Source: Micromonospora inaquosa (GTDB taxonomy: Bacteria; Actinomycetota; Actinomycetes; Mycobacteriales; Micromonosporaceae). Taken from it: a stretch of DNA of 36,627 bases. Positions within the stretch are counted from its first letter, which is position 1. Each line of letters opens with the position of its first letter. Shown here one piece after another: positions 26,386-32,587 of this stretch. The DNA lies in assembly GCF_003857055.1 (NCBI RefSeq), contig NZ_QGSZ01000392.1:1-36627 (forward strand). Direction: 5' to 3'. Under the pieces are notes generated by a model. That model was not told where the DNA came from. It ran no database searches and saw only the letters and a program-made list of their open reading frames with translations. The translations under genes and the position numbers were made by a program.

Positions 26386-26732
26386 GCATCATCTGGGCCA
26401 CTCGCGGGCGGGCCTGGGGGTTCCGGTTCCTCCTCAAGGGAGGGCTGGAGGATCCGTTGCTGGAGTACGAGGACGCCTTCGCGGGGGCGGGGGATGACGC
26501 GGAAATCTGCCACCGGGCCGGCGCGAGGGTGGCGCTGCGTTTCCCAGACCCGCTGGACCGGAAGGACGCGGCTGGCCGGGTCATTCCTCACGAGTTCGTG
26601 GTCTCCGGGCCCTTGGCCGAAGAAATCGAATCGGTTGCGGACGGGCTCCGGGTGATCTGGAGTCGGCCCGGGGTGGCTGACGAATTCGAACGGATCTGGG
26701 ATTCACCGAAGCCGCCCCCGGATCAGGAATGA
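26382..26732 (+). CDS. conserved small protein coupled to GTPase
   Basis: The 116-residue acidic protein (MSIIWATRGRAWGFRFLLKG, with ARVALRFPDPLDR and IPHEFVVSG) has no signal peptide or membrane segment and no domain I can name. Its start overlaps the GTPase stop by 4 nt, so the two are produced together and probably act together. The alternating aromatic and hydrophobic N-terminal pattern suggests a beta-rich fold. It ends in a proline-rich, charged tail. Confidence 0.75.
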   Translation: MSIIWATRGRAWGFRFLLKGGLEDPLLEYEDAFAGAGDDAEICHRAGARVALRFPDPLDRKDAAGRVIPHEFVVSGPLAEEIESVADGLRVIWSRPGVADEFERIWDSPKPPPDQE

Positions 26733-26770
26733 GCGAAGGGGTGTCCCCGATGTGCACAGCGCCCCTTCGC
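26733..26770 (+). terminator. terminator after GTPase module
   Basis: GCGAAGGGG (26733-26741) and CCCCTTCGC (26762-26770) form a perfect 9-bp stem with a 20-nt loop. It begins directly after the stop codon of the small partner gene. Confidence 0.55.
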
Positions 26771-26777
26771 GCTCTCG

Positions 26778-26957
26778 GTGGCCACACCCGGGCCGCTCCT
26801 CCACGACTCGATTGGTGACCCGGGCACGGCGGTCAAGACCGACCTGTGGCGGCGGCTGGATCAGGTGAATCTCGACCCGCTGCTCAAGCCGGCCGACTTC
26901 CGGACCATCGAGGATGTGCGACGAGGCATCCGGGCCCGGCGACCGCCCTCAGGTCGG
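26778..26957 (+). pseudogene. possible gene remnant
   Basis: Between the terminator hairpin and the 3' end of the FAD-enzyme gene, one plus-strand frame gives about 58 residues with natural composition and GC-rich third positions (GTAVKTDLWRRLDQVNLDPL, then KPADFRTIEDVRRGIRAR). I do not recognise the family. The frame has no ribosome binding site and soon enters sequence antisense to the FAD gene, so it may be the decayed end of a lost gene. Confidence 0.25.
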
Positions 26958-26966
26958 ACCAGGCGC

Positions 26967-28439
26967 TCAGCGTCGCTGCGCTGGGCCGGCCCCGTCGTCG
27001 GGCCCCAGTCGCGGGATCGTGGTCACGTTGAACTCCGCACGGAGGGCGGCTCGGGCGGCGAGATACCCACACATGCCGTGCACGCTGGGGCCGGGAGGCG
27101 TCGACGCCGAGCACAGATAGACACCGGGTAGGGGAGTGCGGTACGGATTCCAGGCGGGGACGGGACGGAACACGGACTGTGTGAGCGTGACCGCTCCCGC
27201 CCCGATGTCACCGCCGGGATAGTTCGGGTTGTACGACTCGTACTCGGTCGCCGGAACGCCGCGGGACGCGATGACCGTGTCGGCGAAGCCAGGCGCGTAC
27301 TTCTCTATACGGCGGGTGATCAGCGGCACCGGATCCCGGGCATCGCCGTTCGGTACGTGGGCGTAGGCCCATACCGGGCGGCGGCCACCCACGGCGCGGC
27401 CGGGGTCGGTCACGGCGGGGTCGACGACGAGCACGAACGGCTCGGCGCCGCCCACCCCCCGGACCGCCGAGTTCTCCGTGGTGAGCGTTTCGGCGCGGGT
27501 GCCGCCCAGGTGTACGGTCCCAGCGCCTCCCACCTCCGGGTTGGCCCAGGGAATGGGCTCGCTGACCAGGAAGTCCACCTTCGCGGCCGCCGGGCCGTAG
27601 TGGAAGCGCTTCAGCGCCCGGCGGTAGCGCTGCGGTAGCCGGTCGCCGGCCAGCGCGAGCAGGCTGCGCGGTGTGGTGTCCAGCATGATCACCCGGGCGT
27701 CAAGCTCCGCCAGGTCGGTGACCTGGTGACCAGTGTGCACGGTGCCGCCGTGCGACCGTAGGTCGTCTGCCAGGGCCTCGGCGATGCGAACACTTCCGCC
27801 CTGGGGCAGCGGCCAGCCGGTCGCGTGTGCCAGATGCCCGAGCAGTAGTGCGATGGCGCCGGCGGCCACGCTGGGGAGCCGACCCATCGCGTGCGCCGCG
27901 ACCCCGGTGAGCAGTGCTCGTGCCGGTTCGGTGCGCATTCCGTTGGCCCGCAGGAGATGTTCGAGTATGCGCGGACCGAGCAGCAGCGGGGCGGCGAGGT
28001 CGTCCGGCAGGGACCGCTGGCCGGACAGCAGGAAATCCGTGACACCCGCGCTGTGCCGGACCAGCGGCCCCATCAGGCGCTGCCAGCGGCGCCCGTCCGG
28101 GCCGAGCCGGTCGCAGGTCGCGGCGAGGTCGTGGTACGCGACCGCGGCGGCGCCGCCGTCCAGCGGGTGCGCGTACGCGATCGACGGCCGCAGCAGCACG
28201 ACGCCGCGGGCCGCGAGGTCGAACTCACGGAAGAACGCCGACGCGGCTGCCATGGGGTGTACGGCCGCGCAGAGGTCATGCCAGACCTCGGAGTCGAACA
28301 GGGTTGCACCGCGCAGACCCCCGCCGACGGTGGCGGCCTGTTCATGGACGTGCACGCTCAGCCCGGCACGTGCCATGGTGACGGCTGCGGCCAGACCGTT
28401 CGGGCCGCTGCCGACGACGGCGACGTCGACGCGGGTCAT
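26967..28439 (-). CDS. phytoene-desaturase-like FAD oxidoreductase
   Basis: This 490-residue flavoenzyme begins with the dinucleotide-binding motif VAVVGSGPNGLAAA (residues 7-19), followed by VHEQAATVGGGLRG, the second part of the FAD site. It ends with GVYLCSASTPPGPSVHGMCG, the C-terminal FAD motif of the phytoene desaturase/CrtI-related family. The ATG at 28439 starts exactly at the flavin domain; the long open extension upstream lies antisense to other coding frames and lacks family character. It is the last gene of the linaridin-like cluster, 25 bp after the methyltransferase gene. No carotenoid genes are near, so peptide oxidation is the favoured role; I recall similar enzymes in some linaridin clusters but cannot verify that here. 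Confidence 0.85.
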   Translation of the reverse strand: MTRVDVAVVGSGPNGLAAAVTMARAGLSVHVHEQAATVGGGLRGATLFDSEVWHDLCAAVHPMAAASAFFREFDLAARGVVLLRPSIAYAHPLDGGAAAVAYHDLAATCDRLGPDGRRWQRLMGPLVRHSAGVTDFLLSGQRSLPDDLAAPLLLGPRILEHLLRANGMRTEPARALLTGVAAHAMGRLPSVAAGAIALLLGHLAHATGWPLPQGGSVRIAEALADDLRSHGGTVHTGHQVTDLAELDARVIMLDTTPRSLLALAGDRLPQRYRRALKRFHYGPAAAKVDFLVSEPIPWANPEVGGAGTVHLGGTRAETLTTENSAVRGVGGAEPFVLVVDPAVTDPGRAVGGRRPVWAYAHVPNGDARDPVPLITRRIEKYAPGFADTVIASRGVPATEYESYNPNYPGGDIGAGAVTLTQSVFRPVPAWNPYRTPLPGVYLCSASTPPGPSVHGMCGYLAARAALRAEFNVTTIPRLGPDDGAGPAQRR

Positions 28440-28464
28440 GCGGGTGCCCTGCCGGCGTCGAGGT

Positions 28465-29220
28465 TCATGCCGGCTTGCGGTACGACGCGATGAACAGCGC
28501 GGATTCGGGACGATAAGCGGTCCGCTGCCAGTCGCTGTAGTGAGCCTCTGGCCGCAGACCGGAATCCTGGGCGTAGAGATCGACCTCGTCGGGAGTGAGC
28601 AGGCGTGCGGTCTCGGTGCCGATGCGGTGCGTGCCGTTCGACTTGAAAAGGATGGTCGACACCTGCCAGATCTGGTTGTCCGCCAGCAGCGTGCAGTGCA
28701 TCTCGATGCCGGTGTCCGGCGTCGGGTAGGGCACGAAGACCGTCGTACGTGCCAGGCCCCCGTGCAGGGCCACGATGCCGGGACGGTTGTGCGTCTCCAC
28801 GAGCAGCCTGCCGCCGGGCCGCAGGCGCTCGGCCGCGCGGGCGATGGCATCCCGTTGCCCGTCCGGGTCGAGGATCAGCGAGAGAGTAGAGCAGACGCAG
28901 TAGACGAGGCCGTACTGGCGGTCGTCGCGATAGGTTCGGATGTCGTCGAGCGTCGCGGTCACCTCGCCCTCGTCGGCCTTCTTCTCCAGAGCGGCCAGCA
29001 TCTCCGGCGACGAGTCCACACCGGTGATCGGACCGACACGGCGCGACAGCGGCAGCGCGATCCGGCCCGTCCCGATACCGAACTCGAGGGTGCCCCAGGC
29101 CGGGTCCGGGTGCAGCCTGACCATGGCGTCGACGGTGGCCTGGATGGCGGGTCCGTACGGGAAGATGAGGTCGTACCAGCCCTCGAACTGCCTGCCGTAG
29201 CCGATGTCCGACATCGTCAT
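28465..29220 (-). CDS. SAM-dependent methyltransferase (probable peptide N-methyltransferase)
   Basis: The 251-residue class I methyltransferase has motif I LEFGIGTGRIALPL (45-58), the ribose-binding acid in ITGVDSSPEML (65-75), motif III LRPGGRLLVETHN and a C-terminal sheet ending ALFIASYRKP. The ATG at 29220 follows GGAGG by 4-5 nt. In linaridin pathways the CypM-type methyltransferase adds two methyl groups to the N-terminal amine of the released core peptide. Size and context fit that role, and the predicted core here begins with Ala as in cypemycin. Sequence alone cannot separate it from a general small-molecule methyltransferase. It lies 59 bp after the HTTM-like gene. Confidence 0.85.
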   Translation of the reverse strand: MTMSDIGYGRQFEGWYDLIFPYGPAIQATVDAMVRLHPDPAWGTLEFGIGTGRIALPLSRRVGPITGVDSSPEMLAALEKKADEGEVTATLDDIRTYRDDRQYGLVYCVCSTLSLILDPDGQRDAIARAAERLRPGGRLLVETHNRPGIVALHGGLARTTVFVPYPTPDTGIEMHCTLLADNQIWQVSTILFKSNGTHRIGTETARLLTPDEVDLYAQDSGLRPEAHYSDWQRTAYRPESALFIASYRKPA

Positions 29221-29279
29221 TGGTCCTCCGTTTCTGTGCGGGACTGCTGGCGGCGCTGCTCGGCAAACGTCCGTCCAGT

Positions 29280-30155
29280 TCAGGCGGCCGAGATGGTGGC
29301 GGGCCGGGTTGCGGCGGCCAGCTCACGCTGACGCTGTGACAGCACGTAGTGGATCGCCGGATGGGTGGCGCCGAACGCGAGAACGAACCGGTTGAGCCCC
29401 ATGAACTGGCCGATACCGAGGTGGAACGCCGTCATCGTGGCGAGGTAGGCGCGGGACGCGGGTTTGGGGAGTACGTAGATGACGGGGAAGCCGCACTCGA
29501 TGGCGATCGTGCTCCACGACAGGGCCGTGGAGATCCAGGGGTAGCGGGTGAGGAGCTGGTGCACACGTGGGTCTCCGTAGCTCCTGGTCCGCATGACCCC
29601 GGCGACGGCGTCGCCTTTCAGCCAGACCGGCGAGACGGCCTTCACCACGCCGGACGCGACATAGGACAGCGAGGTTTCCAACGCCAGCGTCCGCAGGGCG
29701 AGGTCGTCGGCCTGCTCGCGATCGCGGATCAGCGCGGTGGAGGCCATGGTGATGTTGATGACCTGCTGTAGTTGGTCCGCGCCGTCCCGGCCGAACGGAA
29801 TGAAGGCCGACTGCACGCTCTGCAGGGCAGCCAGCGTCACGCCCCCCGCGATCCGCAGCGGCCGGTTCCTGGGCCAGAGGAACGTGGCCGCCGACACGGC
29901 GGCCTGCGTCCCGTAGACCGCGTAGGGGAAGGCCCGGGACGCCAGCGCACGATTGACCCTGGGGAATCGTTTCGCGAGCCAGGGATGGAAGGCCTCGACC
30001 TGGCTTCCCAGCAGGTCGCCTCGCGCGAACCGCCGGTGCTGGCTGAGTGTCTCCATTGCCGCCACGAAGGTCCCCGCCGCGGCAATGCGGCGTACCGCGG
30101 TGGGCGGGTGCACCGGGGCGAGATTCGAGACCACCTGGGTCAGGCGACGGAACAC
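29280..30155 (-). CDS. HTTM-like integral membrane protein
   Basis: This 291-residue polytopic membrane protein has several hydrophobic helices and the segment LSYVASGVVKAVSPVWLKGD (about 166-185), which matches the Ser-Gly-x2-Lys...Pro-x-Trp-x2-Gly pattern of HTTM proteins. That family includes SdpB and the membrane domain of vitamin-K-dependent carboxylase. The GTG start at 30155 follows GGAG by 5 nt. Membrane proteins of this kind occur in linaridin and SDP-like peptide pathways, where they are needed for maturation. It follows the precursor gene after a 164-bp gap with a hairpin. Its exact reaction (dehydration, epimerisation or processing) cannot be read from sequence. Confidence 0.75.
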   Translation of the reverse strand: MFRRLTQVVSNLAPVHPPTAVRRIAAAGTFVAAMETLSQHRRFARGDLLGSQVEAFHPWLAKRFPRVNRALASRAFPYAVYGTQAAVSAATFLWPRNRPLRIAGGVTLAALQSVQSAFIPFGRDGADQLQQVINITMASTALIRDREQADDLALRTLALETSLSYVASGVVKAVSPVWLKGDAVAGVMRTRSYGDPRVHQLLTRYPWISTALSWSTIAIECGFPVIYVLPKPASRAYLATMTAFHLGIGQFMGLNRFVLAFGATHPAIHYVLSQRQRELAAATRPATISAA

Positions 30156-30294
30156 AAAGTCTCCATTCCTGGTGAGAATGAGGTGGCAGCACGACCGTGA
30201 GGGCCTGCCCGGCCCGGAGTCGGTGGTGACGCCGCCGGCGCCGGTGCCTCCGCGCTCGGCGAGTCACCGGCCGCCGGCGACGCCGGCCCGGTCA

Positions 30295-30313
30295 GCGGCA
30301 CTCGGCGTGCCGC
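30295..30313 (-). terminator. hairpin after precursor gene
   Basis: GCGGCAC, a 5-nt loop and GTGCCGC form a perfect 7-bp stem starting 6 nt after the precursor stop codon. It lies between the precursor and HTTM genes. Such partial terminators commonly make the precursor mRNA more abundant than the enzyme mRNAs in RiPP operons. Confidence 0.5.
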
Positions 30314-30319
30314 CGGCCG

Positions 30320-30520
30320 TCAGTAGTTGTTGCGGTCGACGTAGTTGGCGATGTTCGCGGCCAGCATCCCCGTGGCGAGGAAGACGGTCTCGACGATCAG
30401 CGGCGTGGCCATCACCGGGTCGGCGGGGGTGTCCAGACGGGCGGCGGCGTCCGTCTCCGAGAGCATCCCCGGGGAGACGTCGGTCAGTGACTCATTGGCG
30501 AACTGGGCTACGAGGGACAT
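30320..30520 (-). CDS. linA: linaridin-type RiPP precursor peptide
   Basis: This 66-residue peptide starts at ATG 30520, 5 nt after GAAAGGA. The leader contains QFANESL (6-12), SPG (16-18) and LDTPADPVM (29-37). From memory, the cypemycin precursor CypA has the same order, FAN-x2-L, PG, then [DE]TPA and MATP, so residues 38-40 (ATP) align with the cypemycin core start. The predicted core is residues 38-66 (29 residues, ATPLIVETVF ... VDRNNY). It has Thr at core positions 2, 8 and 13, which would become dehydrobutyrine, and an N-terminal Ala for dimethylation. There is no Cys, so no aminovinyl-cysteine ring can form, and the core ends in Tyr. The methyltransferase, HTTM-like, hydrolase and FAD-enzyme genes around it support the call. 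Confidence 0.75.
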   Translation of the reverse strand: MSLVAQFANESLTDVSPGMLSETDAAARLDTPADPVMATPLIVETVFLATGMLAANIANYVDRNNY

Positions 30521-30574
30521 CTTGGTCCTTTCTTCGTGATCCTGGTGACGGATCTGTTGACGGTCCTTCCGATA

Positions 30575-30589
30575 GAGCAGTAACTGCTC
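30575..30589. promoter_or_regulatory. candidate operator upstream of precursor gene
   Basis: GAGCAG-TAA-CTGCTC is a perfect 6-bp inverted repeat with a 3-nt centre, 55 bp upstream of the precursor ATG. It lies downstream of the long intercistronic hairpin, where a separate promoter for the precursor gene would be expected. No regulator gene is in the cluster. Confidence 0.35.
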
Positions 30590-30612
30590 CCCAGGGGGCC
30601 TGGCGCCCGTTT

Positions 30613-30673
30613 CGGCTGGGGGTTCCGTCCTCACGCCCAGGCAGCGGTGGCCTGAGGACGAAACTCCCAGCCG
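30613..30673 (-). terminator. 21-bp intercistronic hairpin (terminator or attenuator)
   Basis: Arms at 30613-30633 and 30653-30673 pair over 21 bp, with two G-U wobbles in the minus-strand RNA and a 19-nt loop. The hairpin begins 7 nt after the stop codon of the small membrane-anchored protein gene. It either ends the first two-gene transcript or stabilises the mRNA around the precursor gene. No U tract follows. Confidence 0.7.
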
Positions 30674-30680
30674 AGGCCGT

Positions 30681-31244
30681 CTACGCCGCGACGACCGCCG
30701 GCGGTGGTGGATCCAGCGGGATGTGCTCGGAGGCGAACAGGGGTTCCACCGCGTGTAGGTGCCCGCGCTCTGGATGGGCCCGCAGCAGCATGAACTGGGT
30801 GTGGTCGGCGCCCGGCTCGTGTGGGATCACTGTGGTCAGGTAGCGCTGAAGGACCTGGTAGCCGGGGCTGGAGACGAGCCGGCCCATGTCTGCCGACGAT
30901 TCGTTGGCCACCAGGATGATGACCTGGATCGCGTCGAACAGAACCTTCGGTGCGCGGTTGCCCGCGTTCCAGGCCAGGGCGTACCAGGGCCGGTTCAGGG
31001 TGACTTCGATCTCCCGCCAGACACCCGCCGTGCCGTCTGTGACGTCCCGGTAGAGCAGGTGCGAGTCCGACACGCCGGGATTGGGGCCGAAGAACCTCCA
31101 GTTTGGCGCCCGTACGAAGCGCAGCGGGCCCCGTGCGAGCAGATGGTCGAACCTGCTGTCGGGGAGTTGACCAGCGGCGGTCCTGACCAGCCATGCCGCG
31201 AGCCCGGTGGAGACTGCCGCGTAGACGACGCGCTGCCCGTTCAT
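30681..31244 (-). CDS. membrane-anchored protein with NWRFFGPNPG motif
   Basis: This 187-residue protein has an N-terminal hydrophobic helix (about 6-25) and a soluble domain with NWRFFGPNPG (48-57) and HLLYRD (62-67). I associate this motif with small proteins encoded beside HTTM-like membrane proteins in actinobacteria, and loosely with SdpA-type partners; neither has been checked. Its start overlaps the stop of the alpha/beta-hydrolase gene by 4 nt (ATGA). It ends before the long hairpin that precedes the precursor gene. It probably forms a membrane maturation complex with the HTTM-like protein and the hydrolase. Catalytic role unknown. Confidence 0.7.
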   Translation of the reverse strand: MNGQRVVYAAVSTGLAAWLVRTAAGQLPDSRFDHLLARGPLRFVRAPNWRFFGPNPGVSDSHLLYRDVTDGTAGVWREIEVTLNRPWYALAWNAGNRAPKVLFDAIQVIILVANESSADMGRLVSSPGYQVLQRYLTTVIPHEPGADHTQFMLLRAHPERGHLHAVEPLFASEHIPLDPPPPAVVAA

Positions 31245-32191
31245 GCGTTGCTCCCGGGGACCACCAGCTCAGCGAGGATCTTCGCGTGGGTCTCCTCCGC
31301 GACGACCCCCATGTGGTCGGCGTCGGCGCGCACGTGGTGCCACGAGCGATCCGACAACTCCAGCATCCGTTCCTGCGACGCGCGGTGCCGCACGTCACTC
31401 CGGGTGCCCTTCAGTGCCGTCACCACGTGCAACGGGACGGCCAGCTTGCGGACGGCAGGGTAGGCGCGAGCTGCCAGGTACTCGCGGTACGCGGTGGCCC
31501 AGACGCGAGGTAGCGCGTGGAACGCGGTGAAGCTCTCCTTGATCTCGCTGGAGTAGAGCTCACGAACCGGTATCACCGGACGCAGGACGTTGAGCCCGGC
31601 GGCTGCCCAGAGGCACTCCATCAACAGCCGCTGCCGCGTCCACCAGTCGGAGAGCTGGCCGAGGCTGGCCTGCAGGTCGGAAATAATCGTGGCATCCACC
31701 ATCACCACGTGGGACACGCCCGCGTCCCTTCTGGAGGCGGCGTACGCCGCGGCCAGGTAGCCGCCGATCGAGTGTCCCGCCAGCACCAACGGGAGGCCGT
31801 CGAGGTAGCACTCGCGCAGCTCGTCGATGATGCAGAGCTGATCTTCCAAGGTGGCCCCGGTCAGCGGGCTGCTGAGGCCGTAGCCCGGCCGGTTGTAGCC
31901 CACGATGGCCGCGTTCTCAGGCAGGTGCTCGCGTACCCAGGCCCACTGCTCGTGCGGAAGGCCGAGGCCGTTGATGAAGACCACGCCAAACTTGGCGTCC
32001 GGCGGACGCCGTTGGTCGACTTCGATGACACCGCCATTGGGGCGGGGCATCGTGGAGAACGCCGACATCCGCCTGCGGGTACCGAGAAACCGCGTCCGCG
32101 CACCGGTCGCCCAGCTGCCGACGCACAGTGCCGCCATGCCGATGGCGAACTTCCGTTCGATTGACATCGCACTCGCTGTCCGCGCGCCCAT
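31241..32191 (-). CDS. alpha/beta hydrolase of linaridin-like cluster
   Basis: The 316-residue protein has an N-terminal hydrophobic helix (about 13-30), then an alpha/beta-hydrolase domain. It contains FINGLG (oxyanion region), nucleophile elbow GHSIGG (Ser near 141) and catalytic His in ADADHMG (near 293); the acid is probably in the loop after MVDATI. Two adjacent ATGs exist, and 32191 was chosen because it lies 5 nt after GAGGAG whereas 32194 lies 2 nt after it. It is first in the minus-strand cluster and translationally coupled to the next gene. Hydrolase-like proteins are part of linaridin pathways, where some are needed for modification rather than hydrolysis. A simple ester or peptide hydrolase cannot be excluded. 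Confidence 0.82.
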   Translation of the reverse strand: MGARTASAMSIERKFAIGMAALCVGSWATGARTRFLGTRRRMSAFSTMPRPNGGVIEVDQRRPPDAKFGVVFINGLGLPHEQWAWVREHLPENAAIVGYNRPGYGLSSPLTGATLEDQLCIIDELRECYLDGLPLVLAGHSIGGYLAAAYAASRRDAGVSHVVMVDATIISDLQASLGQLSDWWTRQRLLMECLWAAAGLNVLRPVIPVRELYSSEIKESFTAFHALPRVWATAYREYLAARAYPAVRKLAVPLHVVTALKGTRSDVRHRASQERMLELSDRSWHHVRADADHMGVVAEETHAKILAELVVPGSNA

Positions 32192-32332
32192 CATCTCTCC
32201 TCGTACGCCCCAAGAGCCGGCCCCGACTTCGGCCAGATGGCAGCCGCACCGACGGGCAGGTCACCGACCGTGGTGCGCCGTTCGAGCCTGTCCCAGCACG
32301 CCTCGATGGGACCAGGGAAATCGCTGTACGGG

Positions 32333-32352
32333 ACAGGTCGGAACAGGTCGGA
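32333..32352. repeat. tandem decamer ACAGGTCGGA x2
   Basis: Two exact, adjacent copies of a 10-bp word lie about 140 bp upstream of the RiPP cluster start codon. The one-helical-turn spacing suits a direct-repeat DNA-binding protein such as a SARP-type activator. No such regulator gene is in the window. Confidence 0.5.
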
Positions 32353-32506
32353 ACGCGTCGTCGAGCAGGTCGCGGGGGACCCGGGCGACAGGCGTCCGCC
32401 ACCGATCTCACCCGTGCGCGTGGCGCTGGCGCGCACCGTGGGCTCTGGCTGGCCGACGCGCCGCGTCAGCAAAGCGGCGCCGTTGAAGTTTTTCTGCCGA
32501 ATCGCT

Positions 32507-32533
32507 GTAACCAAATCGGCTGGCCAACTCGTC
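32507..32533 (+). promoter_or_regulatory. candidate ECF-type promoter of sigma operon
   Basis: GTAACC (32507-32512) and CGTC (32530-32533) are separated by 17 bp, matching the AAC -35 and CGTC -10 style of ECF sigma promoters. It lies 54 bp before the first gene of the operon that encodes an ECF sigma factor, so it may be autoregulated. Confidence 0.45.
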
Positions 32534-32587
32534 TGGTCAGCGACGGATCGCCACCGCCGGTGGTCGACAGGGAGAGGGGTACGGGAC

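Larger units (their letters stand above)
32195..32587. other. divergent region, RiPP cluster/sigma operon
   Basis: This 393-bp stretch has no gene I can support. A plus-strand frame from 32237 is open into the sigma operon's first gene, but it lacks a ribosome binding site and protein-like composition. It holds a tandem decamer (32333-32352) and a candidate ECF promoter (32507-32533). I could not identify the promoter of the RiPP cluster. Confidence 0.5.

Noticed and set aside
27733..29331. 532-codon plus-strand open frame opposite the FAD enzyme and methyltransferase genes
   Set aside because: Low-complexity Arg/Ser/Pro translation, no ribosome binding site, and both minus-strand genes have full catalytic motifs.
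29280..31244. SDP (sporulation-delaying-protein) type toxin system as the identity of the peptide cluster
   Set aside because: The HTTM-like and small membrane-anchored proteins would fit, but the peptide lacks a signal peptide and SdpC features, and the leader, ATP core start and methyltransferase fit a linaridin better. Kept as an alternative.
32237..32587. N-terminal extension of the anti-sigma-like protein from 32237
   Set aside because: The extension has non-protein-like composition, no ribosome binding site, and covers the candidate ECF promoter and the tandem decamer.
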